DNA of 64,000 nucleotides from Mercenaria mercenaria (lineage: Eukaryota > Mollusca > Bivalvia > Venerida > Veneridae), in assembly GCF_021730395.1 (NCBI RefSeq), contig NC_069369.1, positions 65,747,501 to 65,811,500 of the forward strand. Reading direction: 5' to 3'. The notes beneath the pieces are model-generated. The model was given only the letters and a program-made list of their open reading frames with translations, ran no database searches and had not been told where the DNA came from. Made by a program: the position numbers and the translations under genes. Positions 11,809 to 22,498 of this stretch are shown here, piece after piece. Every line of letters begins with the position of its first letter. Position 1 is the stretch's first letter.

Positions 11809-11918
11809 GAGCCGCACCACGAGAAAACCAACATAGTGCATCTGTGACCAGCATGGATCCAGACCAATCCATGCTGGTTGCAAACGCACTATATGTTGGT
11901 TTTCTCATGGCGCGGCTC
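11809..11918. mobile_element. Palindromic MITE, short deletion form
   Basis: 'gagccgcaccacgagaaaac' to 'gttttctcatggcgcggctc' form matched 110-bp hairpin arms, with the middle of the long form removed. It ends 56 bases before the acceptor of the next P450 exon, inside the space where a branch point would lie. Confidence 0.85.
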
Positions 11919-11974
11919 AGATATGCTTTCTTCTGTACTGTTACTGATTTATCTTGCCATTTCTGCTTCTCTAG

Positions 11975-12184
11975 CCCCACAATCAGTACCACATACCGTG
12001 ATGGAAGACACCGAATTTGAGGGCTATACCATACCAAAGAACAGCATTGTATTGTTCATCATCTATACTTTACTGATGGATAAAGAAAAGTGGGGCGATC
12101 CGGAGAATTTTAGACCCGAAAGGTTCCTTTCTGAAACAGGCCAATTAGCAGTAGACAAGGCACATTTTGCACCATTCAGTTTGG
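11975..12184 (+). CDS. P450 remnant, exon 5 of 6
   Basis: Acceptor 'ctgcttctctag', donor 'ttgg|gtatga'. It reads APQSVPHTVMEDTEFEGYTI, then a conserved stretch with KWGDPENFRPERFL and ending HFAPFSLG. The PERF motif region is intact, and phases 1 and 1 match both neighbours. Confidence 0.9.
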
Positions 12185-12395
12185 GTATGAATTTATTCAC
12201 GAATATTCAGCTGTTTTTGCAATTAGGATACTCCTATACCATTAGAATACGTTAAACAGGTACCGCTATTTTTTTTTACAAATTATTTCATGTCTTCGAG
12301 TTAATTCCATACAGATTCTGTAAAGTACAGTGCGCCAAACTGTTTAAAGTTTTTTCTTTCTATCATGTCCGCAAAAATATCTTTTTATTCTATAG

Positions 12396-12581
12396 GTGGC
12401 AGGTCGTGCGTTGGCAAGCATTTAGCAAAACAGGAACTCTATATTTCTTGGAACTTTGATACAGCGGTTTGAGTTCAAGTCTCCGCCAGGGAGTCCCCCT
12501 CCGTCTACTCGAAGAATTCAGACTGGGATAACTAGCCAACCAGAAAGATACGACATTTGTGCCGTACCACTAAACAAATAA
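12396..12581 (+). pseudogene. P450 remnant, exon 6 of 6 (heme loop), frameshifted
   Basis: Acceptor 'ttctatag'. The joined junction gives FSLGGRSCVGKHLAKQELY, the heme-ligand loop with its cysteine. Near 12440 the frame shifts (net two bases missing or one extra), giving a tga at 12470-12472. The second frame continues conserved C-terminal P450 sequence, FLGTLIQRFEFKSPPG … YDICAVPLNK, to a taa at 12579-12581. The conserved tail in the other frame shows the lesion is recent or a base-calling error. Confidence 0.8.
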
Positions 12582-13358
12582 TTTACCACAAAGGAGTTTG
12601 TGTTAGCATTTACTTTGCTATAATTATATTAGGACAGGATCTAGTTTTTGTATTCTTCGAGGAAGATAGATATTCCTGTTTATTCAGTGCAATAACTAAA
12701 TATCAAAAAGTAGGCTCCTTGCACATGTAAAAATATTGAAAAAAAAAACAACTTTTAATCATACATGAAAATTTTACCTACTCGTTAAGTCCGGCGACAT
12801 GCCTAATAAAGTAGTACGTCGAGCTCAGCTAGACTGTAAAACAAAAAACAGCTGAACGCACTTATTACAATGTACATTATAAATCAGTCAGATTTCTGAT
12901 AGATTTCCTTGATAGATCCAATGGAAATCACCACAGATATGATGTGGTCAGGTAATAGGTTAGAACATTTTGAAAGTCAGTGAGTTTTCAAAAATTTGGT
13001 AGTGTGTATAGACTTATATAGAGTATATCTTACAATGTCACCAAGTAAAAGAGAGAGAAAAACAGGAATACTAAATCGAGTGATAAAAGGGAAAAGAAAG
13101 AGTTTAGATACAGTTTGGAATTGTTCTTTGTAAAAAGACAGTCTAACGGTGCTTATAATCAAGGGAGATAATTAATATTGTAATGTACTCGAGTATACTA
13201 TAGGCCTTTTATACCTAAAAGGTTGTTACATTTCAACCTTTCTCTTTGGAGTACGTGTGTGTACATATGTCAATCATTGTTTTTCTTGTGTTTATGCAGG
13301 AATATTGTACTTCAGTTATCTCAAATTCTAACATATTTTTACAAACCTTTGATGAAAC
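12582..13358. other. No gene seen
   Basis: AT-rich sequence with no conserved reading frame, recognisable repeat termini or RNA gene. Confidence 0.5.
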
Positions 13359-14099
13359 AAACAAGAGCTGTCTCCGTAGGATGACACATGCCCCCGGTGG
13401 CACTTTGAATGAATAGTTATGGCCGATGTTCGAGTTTAGGACCTTTGACCTACGGAGCTGGGTCTTGCGCGCGACACATCATCTTACTGTGTCACACATT
13501 CATGCATAGTTATTTTAAAATCCATGCATGAATGACAAAGATATGGACTGGACATGCCCATCAATGCACTATCATGAAAAATGATCTTTAACGTCTAAGT
13601 GTGACCTTGACCTTTGAGCTACGGACCTGGGTCTTGCGCACTGCACGTCGTCTTACTGTGATACACATTCATGCCAAGTTATTTGAAAATCCATCCATCG
13701 ATGACAAAGATATGGACCGGACACGCCCATCAATGCACTATCCTTTAACGTCTAAGTGTGACCTTGAACTTTGAGCTACGGACCTGGGTCTTGCGCACTG
13801 CACGTCGTCTTACTGTGGTACACATTCATGCCAATTTATTTGAAAATCCATCCATCGATGACAAAGATATGGACCGGACACGCCCATGAATGCAATATCC
13901 TTTAACGTCTAAGTGTGACCTTGACCTTTGAGCTACGGACCTGGGTCTTGCGCACTGCACGTCGTCTTACTGTGGTACACATTCATGCCAAGTTATTTGA
14001 AAATCCATCCATCGATGACAAAGATGTGGACCGGTCACGAAAATTGCGGACATACCGACAGACGGTTCAAAAACTATATGCCTCCCTTCGGGGGCATAA
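13359..14099 (+). mobile_element. Hairpin-ended non-autonomous element (key atgcccccg)
   Basis: Head 'aaacaagagctgtctccgta' contains the hairpin tgtctcc-gta-ggatgaca, followed by the key 'atgcccccgg'. Tail 'atgcctcccttcgggggcat' is a hairpin repeating and complementing that key, followed by an A run. The interior is four tandem units of about 160 bp with 'gacctttgagctacggacct' and 'ccatccatcgatgacaaaga'. No coding capacity. The general design fits Helitron-like non-autonomous elements (inference). Confidence 0.75.
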
Positions 14100-14790
14100 A
14101 AAAAAAACACACGGTTAAGTTATTTTTCAGTAAAATCATGTTTAACAGTGTCTAAATATTAAAATGTATGATTTTAATTAGTCACGGACACGTATATTAA
14201 TGTCACACAAATGACATGAAAAACACACGTCCAGACTGCTCTCGTGACATTCTTTATATCACTTTTCTAAATGTCTTCCGTCATTTACTTAAAAAGCGTT
14301 GTAAGTCTATATTTTTAAATTCATTGTTAATTTATACTGCTTTAGTAGAGCTCGCGTACTCACATACATAAATGTAGATATTTATAGCACTTTGTAGCTT
14401 TAAAGATATATTTTATTTGCCCCGTGATGTGTATTCTGTTCAAATAAGAGAAACACTAGACGTAGTCTCCGTCTATTTCGATGCAGCTTGTGAAGACCCA
14501 CACCAATATTTCCCTACAGCTACACTACAGTAAGGAAAGTTTAAGACAACCCAGTGTAATGAACACTAGATAAGAACTGCCAAGAGCAGACACTATCAGT
14601 TTTCGCAATGTTAAGCAACTCAAAAGCCATAACACCAGAGAGACTTAAAGGATCCAGCTGGTTATCGAATTTAACCGAGATATGACATGTCCGGATCCAG
14701 GGCCGGTCCGAGGGGGACCCGTGCACATCCCCCCTCCCCAAGTTGGCTGAGAAATGACCTCCACTATTCGGCGATTTGACAGTACTAGAA
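14100..14790. other. Old repeat debris
   Basis: No gene is seen. Around 14545-14700 'aggatccagctggttatcga' resembles blocks at 15560-15740 and belongs to an old repeat on the minus strand. Confidence 0.5.
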
Positions 14791-15205
14791 ATACATTCTG
14801 CATGCCCACCGGCAGAATGTAGAGCCCGCCAGCACCTTTGGCCTCTAAGTGTGACCTTGACCTTAGACCTAGGGAACTGGTTCTTGCGCATGACGCTCCG
14901 TCTCAAAATGGTGAATATTCACGCCAAGTTACATCAAAATCCCACCATGCATGAAGAAGAAATGCTCCGGACAAACTTCAATTTGACCTTTGACCTCCAA
15001 CTATGACCTTGACCTTTGAGATAGAAATATGGGGTTTGCGCATGACACTCCTTCTTATTGAGTTAACATTCATGCCAAATATAAACAAGACAGGTCCATG
15101 CATGTCAAAGTTATGGTCCGAACAAAATCGGACGAACGCACGCACATACACCGACACGCCAAGTGACGACTATATCGAGCTCACCGCAAGCGGGCTCGAC
15201 AAAAA
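14791..15205 (+). mobile_element. Hairpin-ended element (key gagcccgc), copy 1
   Basis: The head hairpin cattctg…cagaatg (14794-14819) is followed by the key 'gagcccgcc'. Two interior units contain 'gtgaccttgacctt' and 'catgccaa'. The tail hairpin 'cgagctcaccgcaagcgggctcg' is followed by 'acaaaaat'. It is the same family as 22499-22884. Confidence 0.8.
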
Positions 15206-16115
15206 TGCACTAGAGCCCAGCATTTCATACCTGTGCTTTAAAATTTTCCAGGGGAAGTACCCCTCCAGTACCTCAAAATCTAAAAATAAGAGGCTACCAA
15301 TTCATCCATGTATATCACAAACTTTAAGACCCCCACTCTTCCCCCAAACACGGCAGAGGTCTCCCTCACATACCTGCCCCCTCTCGGTGCTATGCACCTC
15401 TATTCACCTTTGTTCTCAGTTGTGCCCCCAGTCAAATATTTCTAGTTCCGGGCTTGCATGATGCCCACAAACATTGTGGCCAAGTTTCAAGTTAGAGAAC
15501 ATTTTTAGTTTAAACATTTTGTGTAATTCAAGGGTCGTAACCAATGTGAGACTTAGAAGGATCCAGTTCATTAGTTATCAGATTTGGCCGAGATACGATG
15601 CCAACAAAACAGTGACAAAGTTTGGTGAATACTGCCTAAGAACCGTGTAAGTTAGAGAGCAGACATTCATTGATGCATTGAGTAATTCACTTAAAATAAC
15701 TCCATAAACTTCGGAGGATCCAGCTAGCCGAGTTATGCCAATTTTGACTGGATTTTGTGAAGTACTAAAGTTAGAGAGGACAACTTTCTGAACGTCGGCA
15801 GCAGCTCGTGTTCCCACTATGACCCGTTTCGTGGGTGTATAAAAAGTTGAACAGTTTCTTTCGTATTCATGTAGACTGAGCCATATTGAAACAATACAAA
15901 ATCAATACGGCCAGGTAGAAGAGTGAATCGGGGGAGTAAGTGGGAATCCCCTGGCTGAGCTTAATTCCCTGTAATGTCCATGTCATAAGTCGCACGCCTC
16001 CAATTCGTGAGAAAAAATGTCATGTACTTGCGGAGAACTTACTTGAATTAGTGCTGCATTCAGGAACACCAATCATGTTTAATACTGGAAGCCGTATATA
16101 TACCAAGTATTTATA
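15206..16115. other. Old repeat remains, no gene seen
   Basis: 15206-15460 is C-rich, non-coding-looking sequence. 15460-15840 holds degraded 'ggatccagctagccgagtta' repeat blocks. No supported gene. Confidence 0.5.
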
Positions 16116-17128
16116 CAGTGAACTTGCCTATTCCGAACCAGTCTGTAAATTGACTCATTTCAAAGTTTTTAAGCAGACGTCGCTCATACGTCAAGAAAAA
16201 CCGTAAGCTATGTTTTGGTTTTATATATAATACATTAAACTAATAATTAATTGCTGGTAAATGTTCAAGTTATTCTTACATAATACATATTTGCAACATT
16301 GTCCAAATGCTATATTTTTTCTTATGTGGAAATTTGACGAATGTAAACAAAAATGTCAGATTCAAAGAGCGCTTGCGTTCTAGCATTTTAATGAAATGAA
16401 ACGGAAGGGAGATTAAAAAGAAGGAAATTTTATGCTCTTTCCAGTCATATATCCCACAGTAAAAACAATTTGACCATTGAGATGCCTAAAGAAGAAATAT
16501 AGATGGCATACATTGTGCCTATTCCGAATCACACATTTTCAGTTCTGTTCTGCTGCACGTTGTTTAAAGATTGCAGAAAAAATATCGATTCAATGTATCC
16601 AAAATATTAATTTATGTTATTGTTTTTACCCATGGCCAGATGTTAAAGAAAAAGGCGGAGGTATTATTATACAATGTGACTATTTAATTCACATAAAGGA
16701 CAAGACCGCCCACATGACTGTTTTAAAACAGAATATTTCAATAATGCAAAAGAAGGATGTCATGCCTATCGTTTTAGTCATTTAATTGGCCTTAAATGCG
16801 ATTATTTCTATTCCTGACATAAAATAATTTCAGTTTTCGATTCAAGATGGTAGTTTTATGTTGTTGTGGATAGTAGTAAGAAAACCATTTCAGGTCATTT
16901 GTGGTGATTCGGAATAGGCGAGTATGACCCGGATTACGCACAGTACCAGTCTGATCAATTACAGAAATCTGTTACAAACAATGTTTTGTTTCGAATTTCT
17001 TTTCACATATTATTTTAATCGTGACATATTTGTCCAGCATTTAAAATGAAATTTATATTTAAAATATAAACTTGACGAAGAAAAACGATAAAAAATTAAA
17101 AACTGGTTCGGAAAGGGCAAGTTCGCTG
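16116..17128. mobile_element. pogo/Tigger-like non-autonomous element
   Basis: Flanked by TA (16114-16115, 17129-17130). Terminal inverted repeats are about 26 bp: left 'cagtgaacttgcctattccg' and right, reversed, 'cagcgaacttgccctttccg', both then 'aaccag'. The CAG start and TA target fit the pogo/Tigger group. No transposase is seen. The TIR core 'gcctattccgaa' recurs inside at 16517 and inverted at about 16907, so the element contains a second, nested inverted pair. Confidence 0.8.
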
Positions 17129-17683
17129 TACCCGCATAAAAATCAATAGCACTGTATTATCAACATATGCTCGGATATTAAACTAATAAAATACCCTTGC
17201 AAAGCATTTATTAATAACGGTTAAGAACTTCTGCTTATGAGATTTATGATCAATAAATTGTTAAATACCAAACTCGGATCAGTTGTAAAATGTATGGATT
17301 TAAAGAAATATAGTAAATCTCTTTATGATACCCCATATATCCAATGAAGGTTGTAGTTTGTATAACCGAATTTGCGTGTCACTATTATAATAACAAGTAT
17401 TTAAATATGGATATAGATCTATAAATATAAAGAACATTGGCATTATAATGGGACTTCCTTTTACATTTTTCTGAAGTTAAGCTTATGTAAACAGTTTTTA
17501 TTTTCAAAAGAATTGAAAAGGCTGGAAATCATTGAACATAATCAAAATAAACTGTTCTGCCTTACAAAAGCTCAAGCGTGAATTTATAAAATAGTTAATG
17601 CATTATTTGTGTATTGGAGACAGGAAACGACACACTTTAAAATCACAGCAGTGAGCAATATTTCAATTTAGTGTTAGAAAAAC
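17129..17683. other. Upstream region of the right BTB gene
   Basis: AT-rich, with no repeat termini recognised. The BTB promoter should lie here, but I cannot point to a TATA box or initiator with confidence. Confidence 0.4.
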
Positions 17684-18029
17684 ATGTCTGGAAAACATAA
17701 ATATAGTGGAATGGACGACAACAACTCGACTGCAGACGACAAAAGACAAAGTGGTATGGAGGACATGGAGTTAATTGTTGAAGGAAAAGTAGTGAAGACA
17801 AACAGCGGTCTACTGAGTTACAATTCAAACGTTTTCGCTACGCTTATTTCGAACGCACGTGCAACAAGGATAGCAGACGAGAATGACGTCATGGATATGA
17901 TGACATATCGCAGCAGAAGTGAATCACAGGAGAACCTGAAGTTAGAGATGCCCAACCTAAAATACAAAGATGTGAAACTAATGGTCGCGTGTCTACAATC
18001 ATCTGGTTTTGCCAAAGAAGATATTACAG
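17684..18029 (+). CDS. Right BTB gene, exon 1
   Basis: It encodes residues 1-115 and the first base of codon 116. Donor 'attacag|gttagtag'; reading through gives tag at once. It contains most of the BTB fold. Confidence 0.88.
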
Positions 18030-21000
18030 GTTAGTAGATCTTTTTAAAGGGACATGAGCCCGCACACTTAGCTCAATAGGGAGAGCGCAGATCTACGGAA
18101 CTCGGGGTCGTGAGTTCGAGCCCTGGGCGAGGCGTATGTTCTCCGCGACGATTTGATAAAAGACATTATGTCTGAAATCATTCGTCCTCCACCTCTGATG
18201 CATGTGGAGAAGTTGGCAGTTACTTGCGGATAACAGGTTTGTACTGGTACAGAATCCAGGAACACTGGTTAGGTTAACTGCCCGCCGTTATATAACTGAA
18301 ATACTGTTGAAAAATGGCGTTAAACCCAAAAACAAACAAAACAAACTAAAGGGACATGACTCTACAGTAGTTTGACAATAAACAAGAGATTACAGAGTGA
18401 TCTTGGCGATCCTGGCGCCAACCATTGAGCCATTTTTGATGTTCCAAATTTCAAGAGTAAGTCAGGTTCAAAATCAAGGTCAAAGTTCATTTCGGTACAC
18501 AATACTGTGCATGTGGTCCAAATTTGAAAGCTGTAGCTTGAGAAATGTGAAAATAGGTCACTATATCAATTTCAAGGTCAAAGTTCATTTCTGTACGCAA
18601 AACTATGCATGTGCTTCAAATTTGAAGGCTGTAGCTTGAGAAATGTGAAAATAGGTACTAGGTAAAAATCAAGGTCAAATTTCATTTCGGAACAAAACTA
18701 TGCATGTGGTCCAAATTTGAAGGCTATACCTTCAAAAATGTGAAAGTAGGTCACTAGGTCAATGTCAAGGTCAAAGTTTATTCCGGTACACAAAGCTATG
18801 CATGTCGAGGGCTCAGAGCAAATCTAGTCTATCTGCTTCTATTTCTATATACATTTAGACTAGTTTCGCTCTGAGCCCTCGATGCGGTCCAAATTAGAAG
18901 GCTGTAGCTACAGAAATGAAAGTAGGTCACTAGGTCAAGATCAAAGATCTAGCCACTCAAAACTTACATTTTTAATTTTTTTATCTATACAAGTCTATAT
19001 AAACCATGTGACCCCCGGGGTGGGGCCACATTTGACCCTAGGGGAATAATTTGAACAAATTTGAATAAGCTTAGTAGAGGACCACTAGATGATGTCACAT
19101 ACAAAATATCAAAACCTTGTGGCTTCGGACAAGAATATTTTTTTCAAAGTGTTTCCCTATATGTCTATATAAACCATGTGACCCCCAGGGCGGGGCCATA
19201 TTTGACCCTAGGGAAATAATTTGGATAATCTTGGTAGAGGACCGCTAGATGATGCTACGTACCAAATATCAAAGCCCTGTGCTTTTGGACAAGAAGATTT
19301 TTAAAGTATTTCCCTATATAAATCTCTGTAAATTATAAAAAATAAACAAAGGGCCATAACTCACTCAAAATTGTTGAACCAGTCTGATTTTCAGGGGGAC
19401 ACAACTAGGGTACCAATACATCATTCTGACAAAGTTTGGTCAAAATCCCCCGGTAGTTTCTGAGGAGATGCGATAACGAGAAATTGTTAACGGACGGACC
19501 ACGGACGCAGACTGATCTGAACAGCCAACCATCATCAGGGAAAAGCATTAACTTTCTATAAATAAATAAAATAAAATCGTAAAAAATATTTGTCTGTTGA
19601 AATTTCGAAACAGTTGACAAACTATATGGAGGTATATATTCAATGACACGCAATGGCTTAGCTCAGACTATTATTTGTAATAAAAGATATTTTCGTCTGT
19701 CCACAATGACATATTAACAGGTCATTTTACTTTATACATCTAACGATGCATTAGAACGTACTTTCTTTTTAATTTCACATGCATGTAATTTCTATCGAAA
19801 TCAGAGCATGCTGGTACAATACAATGTTAAGAGTACAATGTAATGTTAATTAACAGCGTTTTCCGTTATTGGCATTTTTCCTGCTTTAAACAATAAACCC
19901 GATTGACGATATATTTACTTCGGAGTCCAACAGTGTATAGCTTGTGGTGAGGAGGGATTGATGTTCTTGGCTATCTTCCATACTGCCTTGTTTTTCTTTA
20001 CAAACAAAAAGTGAATATTGTTATCCGTTTGTGTATCAACATACCTGCTTCATTTACTTGTATGTACACAGGATGGATATTGAAAAAAAAATATTTCTGC
20101 GTCTTTTTTTCAGCATTAAGAGCACTGCGCATTCTGCCGCTGGTAGAACATTTCCACATGAAGCGTCTTAAAAAGATCTGCGGAAACGTTTTGTATGACT
20201 CCCTGGTCGCCATGAGAAAGGATACTGGACCTGGTAGTCTCTCATCACGTGACGTCCTCAACTACCTAGCAGCATCAGATTTGTATAACTTTGATAAACT
20301 AAGAAAATTATGCGTAGATGAACTCTCCGTTAACGTGACTGCAACAAACAGAAAACTGGTACTACGAGACAAACATATCGGCGAAAAAACAAAGCTGAAA
20401 GTTCTTGACAAAATGTGTGATAACATGGATAAGGAATATGAAGACAAACTGAGACAAGTCAGGTTTGACATGGACGAAAGATGCCGCTTAATTGAACAGA
20501 GGAGAGACCAATTTATGGAGCAGCTAGAGACGTGGAAGAATGAACTTAGACAGGAAGTAGATGACATGGTCGAAAGCAATAAAGACGCGCACTTGCAACT
20601 GATCAATGACCTGCATCAGAAGAAAATAGTAGACCGAATTGATGAAACATTGAAAGAAACAAAAGAAAGTCTTTTCAATGAGATGGAGAAACTCAAAGAT
20701 GACATGAACTTTGTAGTTCAAACAATGGAAACAAATGAAATTGCTGACGACAAGGAGACAACAGATTTGAAAGAAGTTCTCACAGAAGCAATGGATAAAA
20801 ACCAAAGAAACATTGAACGAATTGCAGATGGATTTAAAGCAAAGATTGAACAAAAGCTGAACATTTGCTCTTTAAGTGCAGCAAGTGTAAGAGAATTTTC
20901 ATCCGCAAACAATCTAGAAGAAACTGTTAGCGGAAATATTAAAGAACTGGAGGACAAAATACAAACGTTAGCGAGAAATCAGATAAAATACGAAGAGGAA

Positions 21001-21147
21001 ATGACAGCACATGAGAAGACAAAAGCGGAACTGCTGAAAATGCAAATGAAGGACCACCAGCTAAATACTTGGATGAAGTGGGCTAAACCAGTGGCGAACG
21101 ATGAAGAGAAGTGTCAATGCTTCAGGCATACCCCAGCGCGAAAATAA
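17684..21147 (+). CDS. BTB/POZ coiled-coil protein, right copy, complete
   Basis: Two exons, 17684-18029 and 20114-21147, join in phase (aca g|ca tta) to give 459 residues. The start ATG follows an in-frame tag at 17675. Residues 1-27 are polar. From about 28 to 145 is the BTB/POZ fold (DMELIVEGKVVKTNSGLLSY, then FATLISNAR, LKYKDVKLMVACLQSSG, and after the junction ALRALRILPLVEHFHMKRLK). About 160-190 is a further helical segment (DVLNYLAASDLYNFDKLRKL). About 205-440 is a long Lys/Glu coiled coil, and the protein ends CFRHTPARK. No MATH, Kelch, zinc-finger or membrane segment is seen. BTB domains dimerise and often recruit CUL3; either role here is inference. The intron carries a SINE and a hairpin-ended element. 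It is a recent duplicate of the gene ending at 1636. Confidence 0.88.
18058..18347 (+). mobile_element. Full-length tRNA-derived SINE with 12-bp target duplication
   Basis: A 290-bp SINE in the BTB intron, flanked by identical 'aaagggacatga' at 18046-18057 and 18348-18359. The 5' tRNA-like part has an A box (tagctcaatagggag) and a B box (gttcgagccc). The 3' part 'actgaaatactgttg…ggcgttaaaccc' ends in an 'aaaacaaac' tail. This tail domain is shared with reverse copies at 2245-2330 and 41147-41345. It resembles the widespread molluscan SINEs carrying a conserved 3' domain; the exact family name is not certain. Confidence 0.92.
18380..19545 (+). repeat. Repeat-filled element in BTB intron
   Basis: It begins 'aaacaagagattacagagtg' and contains four units of about 120 bp (ggtcaaggtcaaagttcatt, tatgcatgtggtccaaattt), then 'gaccccc.gggg.ggggcca'-type units also found at 54.4-55.1 kb, ending near 'acggacggaccacggacg'. 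A tail hairpin is not clear. A 76-bp perfect-arm palindrome (18806-18881) interrupts it. Confidence 0.65.
18806..18881. mobile_element. Tiny palindromic insert (76 bp)
   Basis: Arms 'cgagggctcagagc' … 'gctctgagccctcg' continue inward through 'ctagtct … agactag'. It sits exactly between 'tatgcatgt' and 'gcggtccaaat', where sister units read 'tatgcatgtggtccaaattt'. It is therefore a separate insertion, probably a minimal MITE. Confidence 0.8.
20114..21147 (+). CDS. Right BTB gene, exon 2
   Basis: Acceptor 'cgtcttttttttcag' ending at 20113; stop taa at 21145-21147. It encodes the end of the BTB fold, the second helical segment and the coiled coil. Relative to the left copy it keeps a block 'NDLHQKKIVDRIDE' and lacks two short duplicated blocks. 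Confidence 0.9.
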
Positions 21148-22498
21148 AGTAACTCCAAGTAGTGAGCATTTACATGAACTAAAAGGTGCTTTTTGACACT
21201 AGTGCTGATATATCAAAAACACTATGTGATGTACTATAGACCCATTACTCTCCCCTCGCATCATTTCAATAATACAGGTATAAAACAGGTATATACTAAA
21301 CCACGACAGCTGGACAATTTAGGCCTGTCCTGAATTAATGTGTTTTCGCAACTTCATTTGCTAATTTATTCGGTTAGTCTTTTTTCAGTAGTTTTAAAAC
21401 AGATATAAAACTATCTTACCCTAGTGAAACAAAGTGTGGTCTAAACTTAACTAAATACATCAAGTACCATGCACACTGCTACATTTCTTTAATAACATGT
21501 TTAAACATTAAACAAATTGTCTTACCCTTATATACCAGATTGCCATAGTCAGTTTGTGACTAGATACTTGTACATTTTATTTTCATGCAATTATGCAAAT
21601 CATGTGTAATTACCATCATCGAAATACAAAAGAATACAGTTAATATTCTGTGTTGGTCTTTAAATGACATCGATCGGAATAGGCATGCAACTATATATTT
21701 GACCAGACTGATGTGACAGATTACTCAGAGCAGCTAGCATCTGAAGCAGACCTCCAATATGTTAATATTAAGCAAATAAATGCAAGTACTATTTTACAGT
21801 CTAGTCATTGCACTGAAGTAACTGAAAGCAACTGGTGTTATATGTATAAATTTCATTTTTTATTCTTCAGTTCTAGTTTAAGTAAATCCAGATCACAAAA
21901 GGACTACAAGTATAATCTTTTCATATATTATATATTTTTCAAGTAAAAGGATTGTTACTATTAAATTCCAGGAAACAGAGAGAAATTTAAGTAATCTTGA
22001 TTAACTCTATAAAAAACAGAGTAATGATATTTTGAAAGGAGTAAAATGGAGATACAGAAAAACTTTAAATTCTTTCAAGAGAATCTTCGTTTAATTCGGT
22101 CAACTCATTTCTTGAAACAGCTGTCACTTATCCTGACATATTGTTCCTACATTCCACTCTAGTGCTTTTTTTTACAAGTTAGCTTGTTTTGCTGTGTATT
22201 AAAGCAACTTGTTCACATATTTTAGGTGAAAATTCTCTCTCAAAAATCCAAAAAATGTGTGTACTGTGCAAAATAACCAGTCGTACAAATTTATTGAAAC
22301 ATGGAATTCACAAGATATTCTAATGAAGAACAAAAATACTGTGCATAACGAAATTAACTGTTGCATGCTTCTGAAAATTGGAGAAAATTAACATTTTTCC
22401 TGCTTTTTTTCAATATCTAACACTTATTTTGATTCAGTTCACCATTCTTCAGTGTTAATTTTACATTCCATGCCAAACTTTAGAATAGAACATGTAGA
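21148..22498. other. 3' flank of right BTB gene
   Basis: Non-coding, alignable over most of its length with 1637-3430. No separate gene is supported. Confidence 0.6.

Larger units (their letters stand above)
5285..12581 (+). pseudogene. Cytochrome P450 (CYP2 clan), 5'-truncated and frame-broken
   Basis: Six exons in order encode the C-terminal two-thirds of a microsomal-type P450 monooxygenase: 5285-5408, 8950-9106, 10207-10343, about 11173-11322, 11975-12184 and 12396-12581. Visible family marks are NIRDFVDIFL, the I-helix AGTDTT, the K-helix EVLR, FRPERF, and the heme loop FSLGGRSCVG with its cysteine ligand. No exon for the membrane anchor, the proline-rich hinge or the C-helix WxxxR is seen in 1637-5284, and the upstream neighbour is the 3' end of the BTB gene. 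The junction from exon 3 (phase 0) to exon 4 has no phase-compatible AG at the expected length. In the last exon the frame changes just after the heme loop, giving an early tga at 12470. I infer a decaying duplicate. Assembly error is the alternative for the two frame problems, but not for the missing 5' half. Confidence 0.8.

Noticed and set aside
13915-15461. Several frames of 67-152 codons in 13.9-15.5 kb
   Set aside because: They lie in tandem units and tails of hairpin-ended repeats and change from unit to unit; no protein family is recognised.
15940-16785. Frames of 88 and 102 codons near the pogo-like element as transposase remains
   Set aside because: No DDE signature or helix-turn-helix pattern could be seen; the element appears non-coding.
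18058-18140. A tRNA gene
   Set aside because: A and B boxes are present but the cloverleaf is not; the block continues into a SINE body with target duplications. The same holds for 34840-34915 and 61017-61095.
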